Assembly: GCA_032164245.1 (NCBI GenBank)
Contig: JAVMKO010000004.1
Span: forward strand, 30,233,626 to 30,297,625
DNA from: Sternotherus odoratus
Taxonomy: Eukaryota; Chordata; Testudines; Kinosternidae
DNA length: 64,000 nt
Direction of reading: 5' to 3'
Positions 51,726-62,978 of this stretch are shown here, piece by piece; position 1 is the first letter of the stretch; every line of letters starts with the position of its first letter. Made by a program: the position numbers and the translations under genes. The notes beneath the pieces are model-generated. The model searched no databases. It was not told the origin of the DNA and saw only the letters and a program-made list of their open reading frames with translations.

Positions 51726-52148
51726 TTTGAGATTTTGGTTTGTTGATGCTTCCATATTACTTTTATGGAGAAAATAAAAATCCAAACACCATATCACCTA
51801 ACACCATAGAAGTACTAGTAGGTTTAGAGGACCTGAAGTTGTCTACCTTTGTGTTCAAAATTATTCCAGTGGGGAAACCCCCCGCTCACCACAACTTATT
51901 TGCTGCAAAGTTATACCCACTTGACAACACCTTAAACATAAACAAGCCACTGTCCAACTCAACTTAACAGTACCTCAAATAGCAAAGCAAGAGTTTCCCC
52001 ATTGGTATAAGAAATTTCAATCTGACAGGCAATGTTTTCTAAACTACGACTCGGACCTTTGTAAGGAATCAAACTAGTTCCAGGGCTGAACTGAAGAGCA
52101 GCACAAGTCAGAGAAAATTTTATGATTCTAAGTTCCACCCAGTACTTT
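51726..52148. other. No recognised feature
   Basis: Short intronic stretch. A 75-codon open frame has no recognisable domain. Confidence 0.4.
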
Positions 52149-52156
52149 GTTGCAAT

Positions 52157-52273
52157 TAGGGTGTTGCAATTTTATAGGGACAGTCCTGATTTTGGGGTCT
52201 TTTTCTTATATAGACTCCTATTACCCCCCAACCCCTGTCCCAGTTTTTCCACACTTGCTGTCTGGTCACCCTA
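52157..52273. mobile_element. Short hAT-type MITE (YAGGGTGACCAGA family) with perfect TSD
   Basis: A 117-bp element beginning TAGGGTG and ending CTGGTCACCCTA, with an exact 8-bp duplication GTTGCAAT (52149-52156 and 52274-52281). It is the same family as 2241-2355, in the opposite arm order. Just inside the left end the expected ACCAGA is replaced by TTGCAA. Confidence 0.85.
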
Positions 52274-52281
52274 GTTGCAAT

Positions 52282-53139
52282 CCTGGTTCCGCAGCTGCAG
52301 ATCTAGGGGCAGCCTGCTTCCTGAAAGCTGAGTGCATTATCTCCCTCCTTTGGCCCCTACCATGGGAGGCAGCTACCATGAGAACAGATCACCTGTTGCA
52401 TTAAGCCCACTGGCTCAGGCTTTCAGCCTCACCTTGAGTCATCAACATCAAGGCACATTATGCACAGAATTTAAAGGGAAACTAGACCCCTAAGAGGACT
52501 TCCAAGGACTTATTTATGAGAGCAATTTGTACTGGTTTATTTCTTTTGTCATTTATGTACAACAGTCCTGGCCCTTATTTATTCTTATTTTATGCAGACA
52601 GCTTCATAACATATCACTTCGGGCACCCATCTTTACACAAAAGAGGGATGACAATATTCTTCTGGCTCTACATTGTTAATATCTTGTCCAGACCTAGCCT
52701 CTCCTAACCACTTCCCTCCCCTATTGCTCATTTTGTATAAAGCAGTCTTTGCCTTCTACTGCTCCTTCTTCTGAAAGTAAAACAGAAAGAAAAGAGTCTG
52801 AATGGTGGTAGTTCATCAGACTGCAAGTAAATAAAATGAAATGAATGAAGTGTAGGCAAGCCTCTGATTTAAAGAGTAGGGCTCCCAAAAATGTGCCCAT
52901 TTTCTCTTTTTTCATTAACCTAAAAATAGTTATTTACATTAATTTATTTTACCCTTCTTTTAAAATATATCTAAGTTACTTATCTCTCCCCTTTGTTTTT
53001 CTTCCTTTCCCCCCTGATAGTGTGCCAATTTCTCCTTTTCTAACTGCTAGGAAGCTCAAAAAGGCTTTCACAGCACCCTGACTTCTTTGGAACCCAACAT
53101 GAGTCACTGTTATGCAGCATGAGATTCCCCTCTTAAAGC
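52282..53139. other. No recognised feature
   Basis: Intronic sequence with short open frames only. Confidence 0.4.
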
Positions 53140-53415
53140 TGTAGTTTCCCAACTGTGGTCTGCAGAAGACTTGCTGGTGGTCTACAGAGAAGTAACTGGC
53201 TGATCACATGGTGCTGGCTGCTCTGCTCCTACTTTTCAGCTGATACATTGCAGCAAAGGCAGCTAAAAACACATTAATAATTAACCCAATATTACTTTTC
53301 TATACAAACTACTGCTTTAGTTGCCACAAGGATGTTATGTTGTTACAGTGAGCTAGGGGGTAGATATCCACCAGACAAATTCTATTAGGATATGGTCCAC
53401 AGTTTAACAACCCTT
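53140..53415. mobile_element. Probable hAT-type MITE
   Basis: Left GTAGTTTCCCAACTGTGGTC and right (inverted) AAGGGTTGTTAAACTGTGGA form imperfect terminal inverted repeats of the kind seen in the CAGTGGTTCTCAA family. No clean target duplication was found. Confidence 0.55.
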
Positions 53416-53725
53416 GATGGTGAGTTTCCCTGCAGAACTTCCTGTCCTGACAAGTTTGGGAAATGGAAGATCGGGAGCAGGAATCAAATCAAGTTTTTTT
53501 CAAGTGGCAATGTAAGACATTACACCACTTGCTTGTTTTAGTTAAAAATCAGGGGTATTTTTCATTTCCAGTTGTGCCAATAAGATCACTATTAAATTAG
53601 TTATATTGATTACTTACCTAACAGATTCTTTTTAAAAAACAACCAGGTCGCGCAAGTAGACAGCTTTAGTCCCATTTTTGCATGTAGCAGCTTTTCTGGT
53701 GGCAACAGACAACTATTTGCAAAGT

Positions 53726-53875
53726 ATCAGAGAGGTAGCCGTGTTAGTCTGGAATAGCAGAGGTAACAAAGTCCTGCTTTCGTCGGATGCACGAAGTGGG
53801 TATTAGCCCACGAAAGCTCATGCTTCAAAACTTTATAGTTAGTCTTTAAGGTGCCACAGGACTTTGTTACCTCTG
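53726..53875. mobile_element. Foldback PLE-type tail insertion with 13-bp TSD
   Basis: Head ATCAGAGAGGTAGCCGTG to ACAAAGTCCTG, then directly an inverted stretch (CACGAAAGCTCATGCTTC to GGACTTTGTTACCTCTG). The ends of the unit are complementary to each other. The whole is flanked by CTATTTGCAAAGT at 53713-53725 and 53876-53888, exact. It is a shorter version of 62979-63185. Confidence 0.82.
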
Positions 53876-53888
53876 CTATTTGCAAAGT

Positions 53889-54523
53889 GGCAATTACATT
53901 GTAAGAAAACAGATACCCCAGCTCAGATGCCTGTAAAATTCTACATTTCCCCTGCTTGTGCATAGCTCAAATCCAATGGAACCCTCCTATAACACCACAG
54001 AAAGACTTCACTTAAGGAAAGGTTCACTGTGAGAAGAGAACCATTTGCACATTGCAATATATATGGAAACAACTTGGAACATACATTCTAGTTCACCAAC
54101 AAAGAATTTGACTTTGTCACCTCATGTACTCAATCTGCCCTAAGGAAGTTACATAACTGACCCAGATGATCACTGAATGCATAGTACCAAACTATGTGGC
54201 AACTAGCACTTATATGTATATAAAGGAAAATCCATTCCTACAATGTTAAGAAGTGGGTAATTCAACTGATTTTTTTGTTGGCTAACAAGATTACAGAGTG
54301 CAGGTCTTTATTCCATTATAAAAGTAATCTGGAAAAGTCTATTTTGTCCAAGGGAAAAATGCATTAAACTTTCAAGTGAATCAACAGGTTCTTTTTCTTT
54401 TCCCCGAAAATGAGGTAAGATCAATTTATATCTAGTTATGTTCATCGCTGGAGAGCTTGTGATGCCTCTAAAATGGAAGAGGTTATAGCATTAAGTTTAA
54501 GAAGGAAGAAGAATTAAGTAGTA
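53889..54523. other. No recognised feature
   Basis: ARSJ intron next to the exon 1 donor. Nothing else is supported. Confidence 0.45.
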
Positions 54524-54529
54524 ACTTAC

Positions 54530-54906
54530 TTTCCTGTGATAAATTGGCTTCTGGAAGGCGTGCACATAGGCTGAACATAGTAATTCTCCAGTTTAACCCC
54601 TTCAGCAGCCAGCCTGTCCAGAGTTGGTGTCCTGATCTCTGATCCGTGGTACCCTACATCTCTGAATCCCTGATCGTCAGCCAGGATGAAAACGATGTGA
54701 GGCTGAGAGGTGGGTGCGCTGGCCTCTGGCTTCTCTCCAAGCTCGGCCCTTGTGGTCTCCGCTTCCTCCAGGCTAGAGCCGAGGGTGTCCCAGGACAGGT
54801 AGCCGTAGGTAAGGAGGCTGAGCACGGAGAAGCCGGCCAGCAGCCCCCCGGCTAGCATTGTCCCCTTGCAGAGCCAGTGATGCGGTGCACACCCACCGGG
54901 GGCCAT
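54530..54906 (-). CDS. ARSJ: Arylsulfatase J, exon 1 (residues 1-125 plus two bases of codon 126)
   Basis: First coding exon of a type I sulfatase of the ARSI/ARSJ group, predicted to hydrolyse sulfate esters in the secretory pathway; the physiological substrate is not established. Residues 17-39 form a hydrophobic signal/anchor segment. LADDQG (75-80) gives the first metal-binding aspartates (D77, D78). MCTPSRSQ (114-121) is sulfatase signature 1: C115 is the residue converted to formylglycine, and P117, S118 and R119 complete the recognition motif. The start is well fixed because an in-frame TGA lies directly before the ATG (54907-54909). The exon ends at a consensus GTAAGT donor (54529-54524) in phase 2, so codon 126 is AA|A (Lys) shared with exon 2. 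Without splicing the frame would stop at once (54526-54528). The assignment to ARSJ rather than ARSI rests on remembered family differences, mostly in exon 2. Confidence 0.95.
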
Positions 54907-56240
54907 TCACTTCGGCCACGGCCGGCGAGCGCGCACGACAGAGATGGGCTCTGGGCACGGGAGGAGAGGGCAGGTTCAAAGGGTTTCCACCCCGGGCGAG
55001 CCACGGGGAGCCCAGCTCGTCCCGACTTCAGCTGCCTCTGCAGGCGGGGCGGGGGCAGGGCGCAACCCCCCCCCCCCCCAGTCCCAAAAGCACGAGGACG
55101 GCCGAAGCCAAGCCAGGATCAGAGCATCCTTCGCCGGTGTCCCGCCTGGAGCCAGGGGTGCGGCTGGGACCCCGCGCCCATGCCGGGGCGATTCGTCGAG
55201 TCCCTAGCCGGGGAGCCCCGGCCCCGTCAGGGGCGGCGACACCCCCCAGACGCCGCCTCTCAGCTGGGGGCGGCTGCTGCTAGAGGAGAAGTCCCCGAGC
55301 ACCCCCAGTCCACTCCCCGCCTGTCACGCCGGGCATGAGGCAGAGCTCGGAGAACGAGCCGCCCCGCACCCTGCTGTGAGCCCGCTCCCCTCCCGCCTGC
55401 GCCCGCCCCGCCCGGCGGGAGCCTCCCCCTCGCCTCCAGCTGCTCCCAGCGCACACACCGGCCGGTGCAGCGGCTGCCTCGGCAGGGACCCGGCCAGAGG
55501 GACCTGCCCCCGCTGAGCCTGGGTGACTGACTCGGATACCCCCCCCCCCCAAGGGGCGGCCGGGGCTGGAGCGGGAGCCGCCCCCCAGGAGGCTCGGGGG
55601 AGGAAGGGGACCGGCCGGGGGGGCGGACGCCCTGCGGGAGAACTTCTCCGAGCGCCGGAGTCAGCGCCCCGCCGCTTTCAGCTCAGCCTCCCCCTCGGCG
55701 TGGTCCCCCCTTTCGCTCGCGCCTCGCTGTCGCCCATTCCTCCCCTTCCCCTCCCTTGCAGTCCCCTCGCCTCCGCCCACGCCTTCTCCCATTCCCCTGG
55801 TCCCCGTTTCCCTTGGACTCTCCCCATCCACTCGACTCTGTCCCACTGCTTCCAGCCTCCCCGCACTCCCGCCCTTCCCCGCGGATAGGGCAGGGCTCCT
55901 GAGCGAGAGACTTTCACTTTTCTTTTCTTTCCCACCCTTCTTCCTGTGGGCCGCAGCCCCCTTTCTCCTGCCCGGGTTGCTCTGCCCTTTGCCTCTCTTC
56001 TCGGACGGCGGCCGGCTCCAGCTGCGCAGCTATGGGGAAAAAAAAAGCCACCCAGGGCCTGAAACTGAACTTACACTCCCGCGGTGGGGCCCCGCTGCTG
56101 GAGATCCAGACCAAGGAACCCCAGGCCCAGCTCCTTGCCGCTTTACTGCTCGGTGCACTTCTCGGTGCCAAAGCTGAGGCAGCGCGTTCATTCCTGGCAG
56201 CCACCCCAGCAAGGCACCGTTTGTTTTGATTTTTCCTTCC
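54640..56240 (-). promoter_or_regulatory. CpG island, ARSJ promoter and 5' UTR
   Basis: A GC- and CpG-dense stretch covers ARSJ exon 1 and extends about 1.3 kb upstream, in AT-rich surroundings. It contains several GC-box-like runs (for example around 55400-55425 and 55555-55625) and poly-C/G tracts, and no convincing TATA box. A CpG-island promoter over the first exon is what this gene would be expected to have. Open frames on both strands here, including a 65-codon plus-strand one at 56032-56229, look like by-products of high GC. Boundaries are estimated by eye and the transcription start cannot be placed. Confidence 0.75.
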
Positions 56241-57080
56241 CTTTCTTAAAATAATTCCGAGGCCCATTCCATGGCTCTCACCTTCCCCTTTGCAGAGGTT
56301 TCTCACTCATTGTCTCTTCCCCAAAAATATCTTTTGCAATGTTTCTCAAATTACTACCACAGCTGGAAAATATGAATGTGCAGGATTTGTCAGGCACAAG
56401 CCAGGCCTATTTACTAGCACGTCTTTAATTCTGGTGCAATTGAGGCAAATGTTTGGAGAACACTGTTAAAAAAGTATCAGCAACTCTGTTGGTAAATGTG
56501 TGTGTGCTGCAGTTTTTCAAATTCTTGTTAAACATCAATCCTCCTCCCCTTTTGATTTGGGTGTCATACCATGCTCTGAAACCTTTAACAATGTCAAAGC
56601 ATGCTGAAACTTACATTCATGCATGAATAAGTTAAATTGAAGCAAGGGTGCTGGTTTAAAATGTTTAATATGAATCACCATGAACAACTTTTACCCAAAC
56701 TAGATTTACTTGGAAATCATTAACTCTTAACCATCCAGTGAAACAGAAGTCAAGATTTACCACACTGCTGAAGTGTTATCTATACCTTCATGTGCAGCTA
56801 TGACTGTGTGAATTAGTTGGTATTCCATGTGGAAGAATATTTCTATTCTAAAAGGAATGTTTCACTCTATATTTTTATAAAAACAAGGCTTCTCCAAAAG
56901 TTACTGACAACCAGAACTATTCTGTGAAGCATTCCAGCTATTTCACATGGTATGTTGTTATGCCTTTGGACTACACATTTTGATACTTCTCTATTTGTTT
57001 GGCACAGCTTTTCTATTATATAACTCTGCATTCACTTAATTTTATTTTTCCTGTAGTGTTAAGAAAATATTGATTATCTA
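56241..57080. other. ARSJ upstream region, no recognised feature
   Basis: AT-rich sequence upstream of the CpG island, with no repeat or gene recognised. Confidence 0.45.
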
Positions 57081-57082
57081 TA

Positions 57083-57440
57083 CAGTAAAACTTCGATTTA
57101 ATGGACCTCGATTTAACGGACTTCTGATACAACGGACAAAATTACTGTACAGTAGTGAGCCATATCTGATGCATTGGTCGCAGCCACTGGCAGGCTGGCT
57201 GCTGGCTCCCGGCTGCCAGCTCCCGCCCGGGTCCCAGCAGCGGGAGGGGTGGCTGGCGGGTGGGCTGGCTGCCGGCTGCCGCCCGGGTCCCAGCAGCGGG
57301 AGGGCTGGCTGCCGGCTCCCGGCTGCCGCCCGGGTCACAACAGCGGGTGGGCTGGCAGGCGGGCTGGCTGCCTGCTCCCGGCTGCCGCCCGGGTCACAGC
57401 AGCGGGAGGGCTGGCTGCCTGCTCCCGGCTGCCGCCCGGG
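57083..57440. mobile_element. Tigger/pogo-like terminus followed by GC-rich tandem array
   Basis: CAGTAAAACTTCGATTTAAT directly after a TA dinucleotide (57081-57082), with a second ATTTAACGGACTTC module, is typical of Tigger-type terminal inverted repeats. From about 57180 to 57440 a GC-rich array follows, with units of about 60 bp containing GGCTGCCGCCCGGGTC and CAGCAGCGGGAGGGCTGGCT. The opposite terminus is not found, so the element is truncated or was split by the Helitron-like insertion. Confidence 0.6.
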
Positions 57441-58412
57441 TCACATATGTATGTATGTGCACTTACTCCTTCCACACCGTTTGAGCTAGAGACTTGAAAT
57501 TTGGTACAGTTAGAGGTCTTAGGGTCCTAATCAGGGTAAGAGTCGAAAATTTTTCAAATCTCACCTCTGACGCCCCCCAGGGGTGAAATTATTTAAAGGC
57601 CAATCACTTCAACTGGGCAGCTGCTGTTCTCGGTGACATAGTTATGATGTCATAATACCCCCTCCAACAGACCCCGCATTCGCTCAGCTCTCTGCCCCCT
57701 CCCCCCTCCAACGGACCCCGCACTCGCTCAGCTCTCTGCCCCCTCCCCACCTCCGACGGACCCGAGTTGGGTTTGGTCGGAGGGTAAGTGAGGTAGGGGT
57801 GTCGGGTTTGGTCGGGGGGTGAGGTGGGGGTATCGGGTTTGGTCCGGGGGTGAGGTGGGGGTGTCGGGTTTGGTTGGGGGGTAAGTGAGCCGGGGGTGTT
57901 GGGTTTGGTCTGGGGGGGTGGGAAGGTGTCGGGGTGGGTGAGGGGTGAGGTGTGGGTGTTGGGGTTGGTCAGGGGGTGTTGGGTTTGGTGGGGGGGGTAA
58001 GGTGGGGGTGTTGGGTTTGGTTGGGGGGGTAAGGAGGGGGGTTGGGGTTGGTCGAGGGGTAAGTGAGGTGTGGGTGTCGGGTTTGTTTGTGGTGGTAGGT
58101 AGGAGTGTCGGGTTTGGTTGGGGGGGAACGTGAGGTGGGTGTGTCAGGTTTGGTCTACGGGGGTGAGGTGTGGGGGTTGGTCAGGGGGTGTTGGTAGGGG
58201 GGTGTTGGGTTTGGGTGGGGGGGTGAAAATGTGAGTCGGGGTTGGTCGAGGGGTAAGTGAGGTGGGGGTGTCGGGTTTGGTTGGGGGGTTGAGGTGGGGG
58301 TGTCAGGTTTGCTCTCTGCCCCCTCCCCACTCCAACAGACCCCGCACTCGCTCAGCTCTCTGCTCCCTCCCCACCTCCGATGGACCCGAGCAACGCTGGG
58401 TATTTTCGCTAG
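57441..58412 (+). mobile_element. Helitron-like non-autonomous element
   Basis: The 3' end has the Helitron signature: a hairpin ACCCGAGC-AAC-GCTGGGT (one bulged G) followed seven bases later by CTAG and a host T (58409-58413). The proposed 5' end is TC at 57441, where the preceding GC array breaks off; the base before it is G rather than the expected A, so that end is uncertain. No Rep/helicase coding is present. Two copies of a CCGCACTCGCTCAGCTCTCT-containing segment (about 57665-57765 and 58335-58390) bracket a GT/G-rich array. Confidence 0.55.
57770..58310. repeat. G/T-rich minisatellite inside the Helitron-like element
   Basis: Irregular units of about 28-35 bp with the shared core GTGTCGGGTTTGGT followed by GGGGGGTGAGGTGGG-type sequence, highly G-rich on the plus strand. 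Open frames through it on either strand are artefacts. Confidence 0.88.
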
Positions 58413-58925
58413 TCGAGTATAAATTAAATACATCATTAAGGGCCAGGAATCACCACACAGGCTAAGACCAATGGTCCTAAGTTTATATCTGGCCAGCACT
58501 GGAGAAAAAGTGCAAGAAACCTGTAATGGACACTTATGGGAATTATGGGAAGTTTCTACCTAACCAACATCAATTTGCATTAGACCCTAAAGCATGCAGG
58601 TTTCTATCCTTTAATTTTTTAAAATTCTATTTAATATAAATGCTTGGATAGACATTTTGCCTGGTTTGTTTGGACAGACATAAATTAATAGTCACACAGC
58701 ACCAGGCACTGAAGGAACACTGTTAACTTTAATTTGGACCAACATTTAAATGATGTAAAAACAAGCTTTCATAAAATGTAAAAACAATACAAGAGTTTCC
58801 AATATAAAATTTCCAGTGAAAAAATTGTTTTAAAAGAAATAAACATTCTACTGCAACATTTGAAACCCAAGTACTGCAGCAGTAAGAACCTGAAAACTGG
58901 ATTAAGTGACTTTAGATCTCAAATG
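58413..58925. other. No recognised feature
   Basis: AT-rich flank between the Helitron-like end and the next MITE. Confidence 0.4.
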
Positions 58926-58928
58926 TAA

Positions 58929-59175
58929 GGGCTTGTCTACACTGGAAAGTTTTACCAGTTACATTTACCAGTTACATTTACCAGTTATAACTATACCAGT
59001 ATAACAATATTGGTTTAATTTCTAATGTGGACTCTTTTATTCAAAAATAAGAATGACTTTTTAATCCGTTTAGTTTAATTCACTTCTGAAGAGATATATA
59101 TTTAATGGTGGCCACAAGGTGACTTTTACTGGTATAGCTATACCTGTTTAAATTCACACCTTAACGTATACTGGA
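58929..59175. mobile_element. Harbinger-like MITE, right end degenerate
   Basis: TAA (58926-58928) followed by GGGCTTGTCTACACTGGAAA, the same end class as 13118-13421. Three tandem copies of TTACCAGTTACATT-type sequence follow, with TATAACTATACCAGTATAAC and a late ACTGGTATAGCTATACC forming a foldback. The right terminus is not clear. Confidence 0.6.
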
Positions 59176-60254
59176 ATAGTTTTCTCATATATACAAAAAA
59201 GAACAATATACAGTGTATATAGAGTAATATAAAGTGGATTTAAAATATTCTCTCACTTTTAATAGTTGATTCTTCAGGGAAATACATTTCTTTTCTCTTT
59301 AGTTAGTACATGCTGTAACGGTGCACCTTGTCTGGACAGATATTTAGAGTACCCTATAGACTAACCAGGCCTAACAACACTATAAATACTGCATTCAATT
59401 TAGCTAGTAATTTAAGACCAGGCAAACTCTGCCCTCAAGTTTTATAATCATTTGTATCAGTTATTTGCTGTCTCTGATTTATCCCAAATATTTCAGGAAC
59501 ATCCAAAATGTTCAGATAAACAGAGAGTTGGCTCCACAACATCATTGTTGAGTAAGTGATTAATGCTAGTGAACAGAACTATATAGAGTCAGAGAAGAGC
59601 GTGCTTAAGGTTGAAAAGATTTTTACTCTACCGTGCAGACACAGTAGAATTTATCTTTGGATAATGAACAGGGAAACATTGGTTCGTCTGGTTGCACAGA
59701 ACACACCTTCCTATTTTCCTGTCCTGCTTTATCACTCAGTAACAAATGAAAACATTCCATGGTTGTCACTGTCAAAGGTCTAAAAACTTTGCTGCTATTC
59801 TATATATGCTTGGTTAAACAGTTGTTGGTTTTTACAAAATAGGCTTGCATCAGCATGTTTACAATAACAAGAAATGTAATTTTATCTTTCCTACTAACAG
59901 TGCTTCTATTGCTAATTTAATTCCTGCACATCACTGTCTTCAGTGTTCCTTTATACTGAAATCTTTTGGACTGCAGAGTGAGGCAACATTTTGTTTCCTA
60001 AGTGGATGCTGTGCTTTTGCCAGGCACTCATTGCAGGAAACAACATACTATAAACATGAATAAAAATCTGCTGATTTATGGGAGTGACATCATTCCCTTT
60101 GCTTTCATTGGTGGAACATGGTAATTATTTCACAGATGTGATATCCATGAATTGCCAGACTCCACCGGTGAGTTGCTCTGTGCTTTATGACATAACTTCT
60201 TCTATATTTAATGCAGATTTTCCTCAATTCCCTGCAGGATTTCATGGGAAAAGG
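59176..60254. other. No recognised feature
   Basis: AT-rich flank with short open frames only. Confidence 0.4.
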
Positions 60255-60362
60255 TTCCGATTCTGATCTCAGCAGCATACACTGGTATAAATCTGGAGTT
60301 ATTCAAATGGCGCCAATAAAGTTACTCTGGACTGACACCTGGGAAGCTGAGATCAGGATTTA
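60255..60362. repeat. Palindromic ancient repeat remnant
   Basis: GATTCTGATCTCAGC at the left faces GCTGAGATCAGGATTT at the right. Inner ACTGGTATAAATCTGGAGTT faces AGTTACTCTGGACTGACACC loosely. This fits a common amniote foldback repeat. Confidence 0.5.
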
Positions 60363-61375
60363 AGGATTTACTAGTTAGATTTTCCTTCTACTAGGGTGCC
60401 CAATTAACAAAGGGGCTGCACCAGTCCCACCCTATTTTGCTACTTTTAGCATATTGAACCCAGTCACTTTCTCTGACAATCTGCCTACCCTTCAACCTAA
60501 ATTCCAATCTGTCTCTTACTCTACTTGTCTGTCTGTTGCTCTTTCATGCATCCTCTCCCACCCATTGCCAACGGTAGAGCTCTACTTAGGCCACCTTATG
60601 GATTAATGTGGTCCCTACACACATACATTTTGGGCCCCTTCTCTGAGGTAAGCATCCCCATGCCCATTCTGAAAATGCTTTTTGGCCCAATACCTAAGCA
60701 TTAGCCCCCATTGGAAATTCCCCTAGGAGCACAGGAGCAACCTGACTGGAATACACATAGGCCAAATAATGATTTTGGTACCTCTTGTGGTTTGAAAAAA
60801 CACTGCTGTCTGGGTGTTGACAGTGAGGAGGTAGATGACAGAAGGAGGTTCCTGGGTGTTCGTCTAGGTTTAACTGCCCTTTTGAAAATTCCCAATGCAC
60901 CTTAATGGTTACCATGGGCATCTATGTGGTGCTTTAGGCACCTCATTCCTTTTTTGAAAATCTGGCTCCAGACTGCTTTTCTGAGAGACTGACATCTCCA
61001 GTACAATTAATTGGCTCTGCCACAAGTGCTGCAATGCAGGCAACTTTGTCTACTGGCCCTAAGTTACAAAATGTTTTAAATTTTACGTTTTAAAATATTG
61101 CCTGAGTACTTATGCAGTGACGAGTGACAGAGCATGAGAAGAACTGGGCAATTCCTGGTCTCATAATGTAACAAAAGTCTGGAAAATTTAGAAGCCGTGT
61201 TTTCATAAAGCCTCAAAATTTTGCAGTAGATGCAGGCTTTTCCTATTTATAAAAAAAAGAATTTTTAATTTTTGAGGACTTGAAGTGATATCAGTGAGGA
61301 CTCAGTGATATCACCACCATTTATTATTCAAAACACAGTACATTTTTTTCTGGAAACAATCAAACTGATAATGTA
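60363..61375. other. No recognised feature
   Basis: Flanking sequence with no supported feature. Confidence 0.4.
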
Positions 61376-61555
61376 TGGTATCGGTCCGTGTATCGTTTTG
61401 CACCGGTCCGCCTCCGGAAGTGTCCGCCGAAAAGCCGCAGAAGTCAGACGCAAAAGTGAAAAGTGAAAAGTGAAGTCAGACGCCGGCGGACATACAAGCG
61501 GTCCGCGGCGGCGAAGCAAAAAAAAAATACGGTCCGTGCCGCGAGAAAGGTTGGG
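61376..61555. repeat. Isolated CpG-rich block of unknown origin
   Basis: About 180 bp dense in CpG (GGTCCG, CGGCGG, GCCGCAG) in AT-rich surroundings, with a GTGAAAAGTGAAAAGTGAAG short tandem run and CGGTCCGTG near both ends in the same orientation (direct). It could be a decayed transposon or a small CpG island. Confidence 0.45.
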
Positions 61556-62966
61556 GAAAGAGGATTTAAGATTTGGAATTATGTCTGTTCTCAAAGAAGA
61601 GTAATTCTAACTTGCTGCTTCTAAGGCTTTGTTTGTTTCTATGTTTAAATAGCTGTTAAATATTAGAAACACCATTTGGGCAATTATATACTGAACACAA
61701 CATGAACCTTGTGCCATATGTTGAAATTTTTACATACTGCAATGTCATGGATAATAATTATATTTTTTATGCTAGAGTAGCTGCAAATAAAAATGTATAG
61801 CTGAATTTTCAGAAGGCCCTCAGTCCAACCAACTGTGACCCCCAAAAGGGAGATGATTCTTGAAAATTTAGGCTACAGTGTTTAACTATACAGAACATTT
61901 TAAAAAATGTTCCTTCCTTTAGTTATAGCCCTGTGCTAACTAGGAAAGAAAATCTCTCACAGATGCGTCCATTATGGTCTTTAATCTTCTTTCCCATGAA
62001 ATCTAATGTTAATCGTCTGTCAGTATTTCCCCATAGTTCTGTTTTGCAAATACAGCAATATAATGGTTTCATCCTTTCAGATGTATTTAAAAATGATGAC
62101 AGATCATCTGGCAGAATCTGCAGTTGCCTCATTTATAGCTTTGCTCAGTCCCAGAGTGTTTCAGTGGCTACTGAAAATCTACAATATTTGCAGACTATGC
62201 AGAAACATCCTCTTTCCTGCCTTTAAGGAGCTACAGAATATCAATTATTCACTTTATATGAATGTCCAAATTTAACCCCTCTTCTTAACTCTGTCTAGTT
62301 TAATTTACCATATATGGGAACAATGACCATTGCATCCCTTGTCATTCTAACATGCACTGAGATGTATTTCTCCCTGACTGACAGTCAGCTTTTGAAGAAA
62401 GCTAGGCTCTCTTTCCCCAGATAACCTGAGCTAAGTTTTGTTTAGAAAGGAAGTTTTGGAAACCATTAGTCCTTAGCACATTAGTGGCTTTAAGTCTTGA
62501 AGTAGATCTGGAACTGAGTGGAGAGCAGTGGAGTTGTCAGATCACTAATGCAGTATGTTCAATTTTGGCTTCGTAGCCTGATGGATAGGCTGCTGTATGT
62601 TGAGTTTGCTGTACCTATAGCATGGACTTCATCATTAGTACCAAGGGAAAAGAGCTCTACAGCAATATAGCATGGTGACAAAGGTGGCTCATCAAAGCTT
62701 GGCTCATTTAGCTCAGCTGAAGACCTATCTCTTTGCTAGGCAAACATGGAAGCAGGCATTTTTCATCACTGTTGCTGCTTGTACATATAGTAATGATGAG
62801 TCCAGTAGTACTGTATGTTACAGTACTTTAACAATTGAATGGCAAATGCCCTCAAAGGGTTATTTCACTGCTTCAGCTAGTTCCTTGAAGCAATTCTCTC
62901 TTCCTGCCAGCATTAATCATCTCTGTCATGTTCAATTGGAGTTTGATGTTGGTGCCTTTCAGCCAC
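61556..62966. other. No recognised feature
   Basis: AT-rich flank. Open frames (61933-62275, 62672-63016) have no recognisable domain. Confidence 0.4.
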
Positions 62967-62978
62967 ACAAACATGATA

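Noticed and set aside
54858..55338. Open frames of 141-153 codons opposite ARSJ exon 1
   Set aside because: Composition is arginine/proline-rich, as expected for antisense of a CpG island; no conserved motif.
56032..56229. 65-codon plus-strand frame in the CpG island, possible divergent gene
   Set aside because: There is no domain, and many overlapping open frames occur here on both strands because of high GC; the start context alone is not enough.
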